Below are positions 7,017 through 9,670 of a stretch of DNA of 9,670 bases, piece after piece. A model generated the notes under the pieces. It was not told where the DNA came from. It did no database searches and was given only the letters and a program-made list of their open reading frames with translations. How positions within the stretch are numbered: the stretch's first letter is position 1; each line of letters opens with the position of its first letter. The DNA is from Gammaproteobacteria bacterium UBA5338 (GTDB taxonomy: Bacteria; Pseudomonadota; Gammaproteobacteria; Pseudomonadales; UBA5862), in contig DHQM01000115.1 of the NCBI GenBank assembly GCA_002408105.1, positions 1 through 9,670 on the forward strand, written 5' to 3'. Both the position numbers and the translations under genes were made by a program.

Positions 7017-7257
7017 GGAGTTGGCGTTCGAGTTCTGCGACGCTGAGCTCAAGGGCCTCTACCCGCTCGCGTGTGCGCCTGAGCACCCGGACTTGGGCAT
7101 CGAACTCTTCCCGGCTGACCAGATCGAGCCGGGCGATCAGGGCTTCGAGTGTCAGGCCGACCTGCGACTCGAACCCTTCCAGGGCGTTCTCGGCTGATCC
7201 GGGCACCAACGCTGCAAGGCGAGCTCGCAGGGATTGCAAGGCATCTTCCGGGCGCAT
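7000..7257 (-). CDS. ubiK: Ubiquinone biosynthesis accessory factor UbiK (YqiC/BMFP family)
   Basis: A small 85-residue protein. The family signature RLDLVSREEFDAQ lies at 43-55, and the rest to about residue 82 is a charged amphipathic coiled coil (RVLRRTRERVEALELSVAELERQL). In E. coli UbiK binds UbiJ and aids aerobic coenzyme Q8 synthesis; the family was earlier described from a Brucella membrane-fusogenic protein and forms trimers. The start is placed at ATG 7257 because GGAGG stands 10 bases upstream and the family N terminus fits. An upstream TTG at 7290 would add 11 residues without support. The gene overlaps the start of pldA and follows the SDR gene by 52 bases. In pseudomonads, from memory, this gene is commonly close to comM. 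Confidence 0.9.
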   Translation of the reverse strand: MRPEDALQSLRARLAALVPGSAENALEGFESQVGLTLEALIARLDLVSREEFDAQVRVLRRTRERVEALELSVAELERQLHARQP

Positions 7258-7267
7258 GCAGGCGGGA

Positions 7268-7272
7268 CCTCC
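7268..7272 (-). promoter_or_regulatory. Ribosome-binding site that sets the ubiK start
   Basis: GGAGG on the minus strand lies 10 bases before ATG 7257. No comparable site precedes the in-frame TTG at 7290, so the shorter 85-residue form is preferred. Confidence 0.7.
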
Positions 7273-7309
7273 CAGAGGGCGAATGTACAAGGCATGGGCA
7301 GCGGCGAGC

Positions 7310-8095
7310 TTACCACAGCCCTCTTAAGGCGCCGCCGTCGATTTGCAGGTTTGCGCCGCTGATGTACCCCGCGATTGGAGAGAGCAGGAAGACCGCCGCT
7401 CGTGCGAATTCATCCGCTTGGCCGAGACGCCCGAGCGGGATCTGTGCGCAGACGTGCTCCTGCACGGCTTCAACCGAGGTGCCCATGGCCTGTGCCATTT
7501 GCCCGTGCAGTGCGCGCAGACGGTCGGTCTCAATGGTCCCTGGGATGAGGTTGTTGACGCGGATGCCTTCGCTGCCGAGGGTCCGAGACAGGCTCTTGAC
7601 CAGCGCGACGACCCCTGAACGCATGACATTGGAAAGCAGTAAGGCATCGATGGGTTCGCGCGCCGCGCTTGAGGTGATGGTTAGGACAGCGCCTTGGCTG
7701 CGGGCAAGTGCCGGGCGAGCCGCGCGAATCAGGCGCACGGCGCTCAGCAGGTTGAGCTCGAAGGCGGCCTGCCAGTCGGCGTCTTCAAATTCGTCGAATC
7801 CGCCAGCGGGCGGCCCACCGGCATTCACGACCAGACCATCAAGGCGTCCAAAGCGCTCGATACAGGCCTCGGTCCATGCTGCCACTGCGGCACCGTCGCG
7901 GACATCAAGCGCGGTGGCCATCACCTCAGCTCCCCGGTCGCGGATGCGTTGGGCGGCGGCGTCGATTGCGTCAGGGTCCCGACTGCAGATGCACAGACGC
8001 GCACCTTCGGCTGCGGCTTGCTCGGCGATGGCGTAGCCAAGCCCCTGACTTGCGGCCGCGACTTGAATTACCTTGTCTGTCAGGTCCAGTTGCAT
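7310..8095 (-). CDS. Atypical short-chain dehydrogenase/reductase (FabG-like, YxxxK lost)
   Basis: A 261-residue Rossmann-fold SDR. The cofactor loop is V-A-A-A-S-Q-G-L-G (12-20), so the usual TGxxxGxG has become AAxxxGxG. NAGG (91-94) followed by PP, the tetrad Asn N115, and Ser (S142/S143) are present. Aligning VKSLSRTL with the KSLAREL of FabG puts S155-N-V-M-R159 where YxxxK belongs, so the catalytic Tyr is Ser and the Lys is Arg. The C-terminal PLGRLGQADEFARAAVFLL and ISGANLQIDGG segments are standard. A known subgroup of ketoacyl-ACP-reductase-like SDRs shows the same NAGGPP and SNVxR features and also departs from the catalytic tetrad. Substrate and activity are unknown. ATG 8095 is chosen for its GGAGAG site; an open frame extends upstream but is not protein-like. 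It lies 99 bases after urtE on the same strand, so co-transcription is possible. Confidence 0.88.
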   Translation of the reverse strand: MQLDLTDKVIQVAAASQGLGYAIAEQAAAEGARLCICSRDPDAIDAAAQRIRDRGAEVMATALDVRDGAAVAAWTEACIERFGRLDGLVVNAGGPPAGGFDEFEDADWQAAFELNLLSAVRLIRAARPALARSQGAVLTITSSAAREPIDALLLSNVMRSGVVALVKSLSRTLGSEGIRVNNLIPGTIETDRLRALHGQMAQAMGTSVEAVQEHVCAQIPLGRLGQADEFARAAVFLLSPIAGYISGANLQIDGGALRGLW

Positions 8096-8100
8096 GCGGG

Positions 8101-8106
8101 CTCTCC
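8101..8106 (-). promoter_or_regulatory. Ribosome-binding site that sets the SDR start
   Basis: GGAGAG on the minus strand lies 5 bases (7 from its GGAG core) before ATG 8095, the codon that opens directly onto the SDR fold (MQLDLTDKV). This excludes the longer in-frame start at 8179. Confidence 0.7.
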
Positions 8107-8122
8107 GGTGGGTGTTGGCCGG

Positions 8123-8140
8123 GTGGCGCAGGCGCGCCAC
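8123..8140. repeat. GC-rich hairpin between urtE and the SDR gene
   Basis: GTGGCGC (8123-8129) and GCGCCAC (8134-8140) make a perfect 7-base stem with a 4-base loop. No T run follows on the minus strand, so it is not a classical terminator. It could be a pause or partial termination signal, or an RNA-stabilising hairpin after the urt genes. Confidence 0.4.
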
Positions 8141-8150
8141 GCGCAGATCC

Positions 8151-8179
8151 CTCATACCTTGCCCGGCCCCGGCGCGCAA
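8151..8179 (-). promoter_or_regulatory. Weak candidate promoter for the SDR gene
   Basis: On the minus strand TTGCGC (8174-8179) and TATGAG (8151-8156) are exactly 17 bases apart, each matching consensus at 4 of 6 positions. The hairpin at 8123-8140 would fall in the transcribed leader. The evidence is weak. Confidence 0.25.
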
Positions 8180-8194
8180 CTGCTCCAGAGTGGG

Positions 8195-8884
8195 TTACAC
8201 CGCGAGGTGGCGTTGCACCAGCTCGTCGGTCAACTCGGTGGAAATGGCGGGGTCTACGTTCGCTCCCCGCTCGACGATGCAGAAGCGATCGGCAACCTTG
8301 CGCGCGAACGCCAGTTTCTGTTCGACAAGCAGCACGCCCATGCCGAAATTCTGTTTCAACTCGGTGATGACTTCGCCGATCTGGTCGACGATGTTGGGCT
8401 GGATGCCTTCGGTTGGCTCGTCGAGAATCAACAGCTTCGGATCCAGGACCAGGGCGCGGCCAATGGCCAGTTGCTGCTGCTGCCCCCCTGAAAGGTCTCC
8501 CCCGCGTCGGTGCAGCATCTCGCGCAGCACCGGGAACAGGGCCCAGACCAGATCGGGAATTTTCTTTGCACGCCCTGCACCGAGTGGCACCAGCAAGTTT
8601 TCTTGTACGCTGAGCTGGGGGAAGATCATGCGGCCTTGGGGCACATAGCCGATTCCGGCACGCGCACGGTACTCGGCCGACTTCCCGATCAACGACTCCC
8701 CTTCGAACAGAACTTCACCCGATCGCACCGGCACCAGCCCCATGATCGCTTTGAGTAGGCTCGTTTTGCCGACGCCATTGCGGCCCATCACGCAGGTGCA
8801 TTGACCCGCCTCGGCGGTCAGGCTCAGGTCCCAGAGAATATGGCTTTGATCGTAGTACTGATTGAGGTCTCGAATCTGCAGCAT
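8195..8884 (-). CDS. urtE: Urea-type ABC transporter ATP-binding subunit UrtE
   Basis: A 229-residue ABC ATPase of the LivF/UrtE branch that powers uptake through a membrane permease pair. Motifs: Walker A GRNGVGKT (34-41), Q-loop Q83, signature LSGGQ (131-135), Walker B LLILDEP (151-157). The H-loop position is Gln (VEQ, Q189), as is usual in LivF-like proteins. The opening NQYYDQSHILWDLSL (8-22) and CTCVMGRNGVGKT are hallmarks of UrtE rather than of branched-chain amino-acid LivF. The segment after ERG is GANVDPAIS, unlike the usual GRVV-x-G strand, but the RHLAV ending is ordinary. The ATG is 2 bases past the urtD stop, with GGGAGAG embedded in the end of urtD, so the two are surely co-expressed. 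No urease gene follows in this window. Confidence 0.92.
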   Translation of the reverse strand: MLQIRDLNQYYDQSHILWDLSLTAEAGQCTCVMGRNGVGKTSLLKAIMGLVPVRSGEVLFEGESLIGKSAEYRARAGIGYVPQGRMIFPQLSVQENLLVPLGAGRAKKIPDLVWALFPVLREMLHRRGGDLSGGQQQQLAIGRALVLDPKLLILDEPTEGIQPNIVDQIGEVITELKQNFGMGVLLVEQKLAFARKVADRFCIVERGANVDPAISTELTDELVQRHLAV

Positions 8885-8886
8885 GG

Positions 8887-9651
8887 CTACTCTCCCAGAT
8901 AGACTTCAATCACACGGGGATCCTGCTGCACGCTGTTCATGCTGCCTTCAGACAATACCTGGCCCTGATGGAGAACCGTGACCCGCCCCTGAGCGATGGA
9001 ACGCACAAAGGCCATGTCGTGCTCCACCACCACCACCGACTGTTCGCCGGCCAATTGCGTGAGCAGTTCCGCAGTGCGCTCGACCTCCTGTGGCGTCATT
9101 CCGGCAACCGGCTCGTCCACCAGCATGACTTCCGGCTTCTGCGCCAGCAGCATCCCGATCTCCAACCATTGTTTCTGTCCATGAGAGAGTGACCCGGCAA
9201 GCAGGTTGTGCTGTTCGTGCAACCGAACGGTTTCGAGAACCGCATCGACTTGGTCTCGTTCTTCACCGCTCAAGCGGTGAAACAGGGCTTGAAACACGTT
9301 GCGGTGACCTGCCAACGCCAGGTTGAGGTTGTCCCGGACGGTGAGGCTCTCAATGCAGCTCGGCTTCTGGAACTTTCGACCAATGCCCAGGTTTGCGATC
9401 TCGGCTTCATCGTGCTGTGTGAGGTCGATGTGGCTGCGGTAGAGGACTTCGCCACTGTCCGGCCGGGTCATCCCGGTGATGACGTCCATCATGGTCGATT
9501 TGCCCGCACCATTCGGGCCGATGATAGCCCGCAGCTCGCCCGGTTCGATGTAGAGGGACAGGTTATTCAGTGCTTTGAAGCCATCAAAACTGACCGACAC
9601 ACCGTTGAGGTAGAGCACCGTGTCTTGCAAGGTGGGTTGAGAACTAACCAT
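8887..9651 (-). CDS. urtD: Urea-type ABC transporter ATP-binding subunit UrtD
   Basis: A 254-residue ABC ATPase of the LivG/UrtD branch, partner of UrtE in a heteromeric ATPase under the UrtB/UrtC permeases. Motifs: Walker A GPNGAGKS (45-52), Q-loop Q95 in GRKFQKP, signature LSHGQ (155-159), Walker B VMLVDEP (175-181), H-loop H211. The phrases SVSFDGFKALNNLSLYI (18-34), MMDVITGMTRPDSG and IGRKFQKPS are characteristic of UrtD. The signature LSHGQ instead of LSGGQ is normal for this family. The ATG has GGAG 9 bases upstream. The upstream urtA, urtB and urtC would lie past the right edge; only 19 bases remain there. One upstream frame runs open to a TAG at 9644-9646 overlapping this start, which would suit an overlapping urtC end but is too short to call. 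Confidence 0.94.
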   Translation of the reverse strand: MVSSQPTLQDTVLYLNGVSVSFDGFKALNNLSLYIEPGELRAIIGPNGAGKSTMMDVITGMTRPDSGEVLYRSHIDLTQHDEAEIANLGIGRKFQKPSCIESLTVRDNLNLALAGHRNVFQALFHRLSGEERDQVDAVLETVRLHEQHNLLAGSLSHGQKQWLEIGMLLAQKPEVMLVDEPVAGMTPQEVERTAELLTQLAGEQSVVVVEHDMAFVRSIAQGRVTVLHQGQVLSEGSMNSVQQDPRVIEVYLGE

Positions 9652-9670
9652 GGCGTTCTTCTCCGCCGCC

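Noticed and set aside
9644..9670. 3' end of urtC overlapping the urtD start
   Set aside because: One frame is open to a TAG overlapping the urtD ATG, as expected for tightly packed urt genes, but eight codons are too few to identify.

Overview
This is a GC-rich, gene-dense chromosomal segment, most likely from a gammaproteobacterium. That placement rests on the set of encoded proteins: a Rep-type helicase, ComM/YifB, UbiK (YqiC family), outer-membrane phospholipase PldA and a cytochrome c5-type periplasmic haem protein. A CYP153-family P450 suggests an aerobe able to handle alkanes or fatty acids. No genus can be named safely from this window. Phages, insertion sequences, integrases, CRISPR arrays and toxin modules were looked for by eye and not seen.

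Layout. A complete tRNA-Arg(CCG) gene sits on the minus strand at the left edge (1-77). A 215-base spacer follows, carrying a candidate tRNA promoter on the minus strand and a candidate promoter, overlapped by a palindrome, for the plus-strand cytochrome c5-like gene (293-733). That gene converges on rep, and a strong hairpin terminator lies between them. Everything from 825 to 9651 is on the minus strand. In transcription order, right to left, it reads: urtD, urtE, an atypical SDR oxidoreductase, ubiK, pldA, comM, a CYP153 P450, rep. No stretch over 300 bases lacks a gene. The largest spacers are 78-292, 4208-4378 and 2832-2959.

How the genes fit together. urtD and urtE are two bases apart and are the ATPase end of a urea-type ABC importer whose other subunits would lie beyond the right edge. 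The SDR follows after 99 bases and has lost the YxxxK catalytic pair. ubiK, pldA and comM form a tight cluster (ubiK/pldA overlap, 46 bases pldA to comM) of ubiquinone-synthesis factor, outer-membrane lipase and DNA-transformation helicase. The P450 has its own plausible promoter and a strong Shine-Dalgarno site, but no ferredoxin or ferredoxin reductase beside it. rep has an extended -10 promoter and probably starts at GTG.

Most of the window is ordinary housekeeping sequence and no clearly new multi-gene system is visible. The points worth a second look are the solitary CYP153 close to pldA, the catalytically degenerate SDR, the position of pldA between ubiK and comM, and small inverted repeats in the cytochrome and P450 leader regions.
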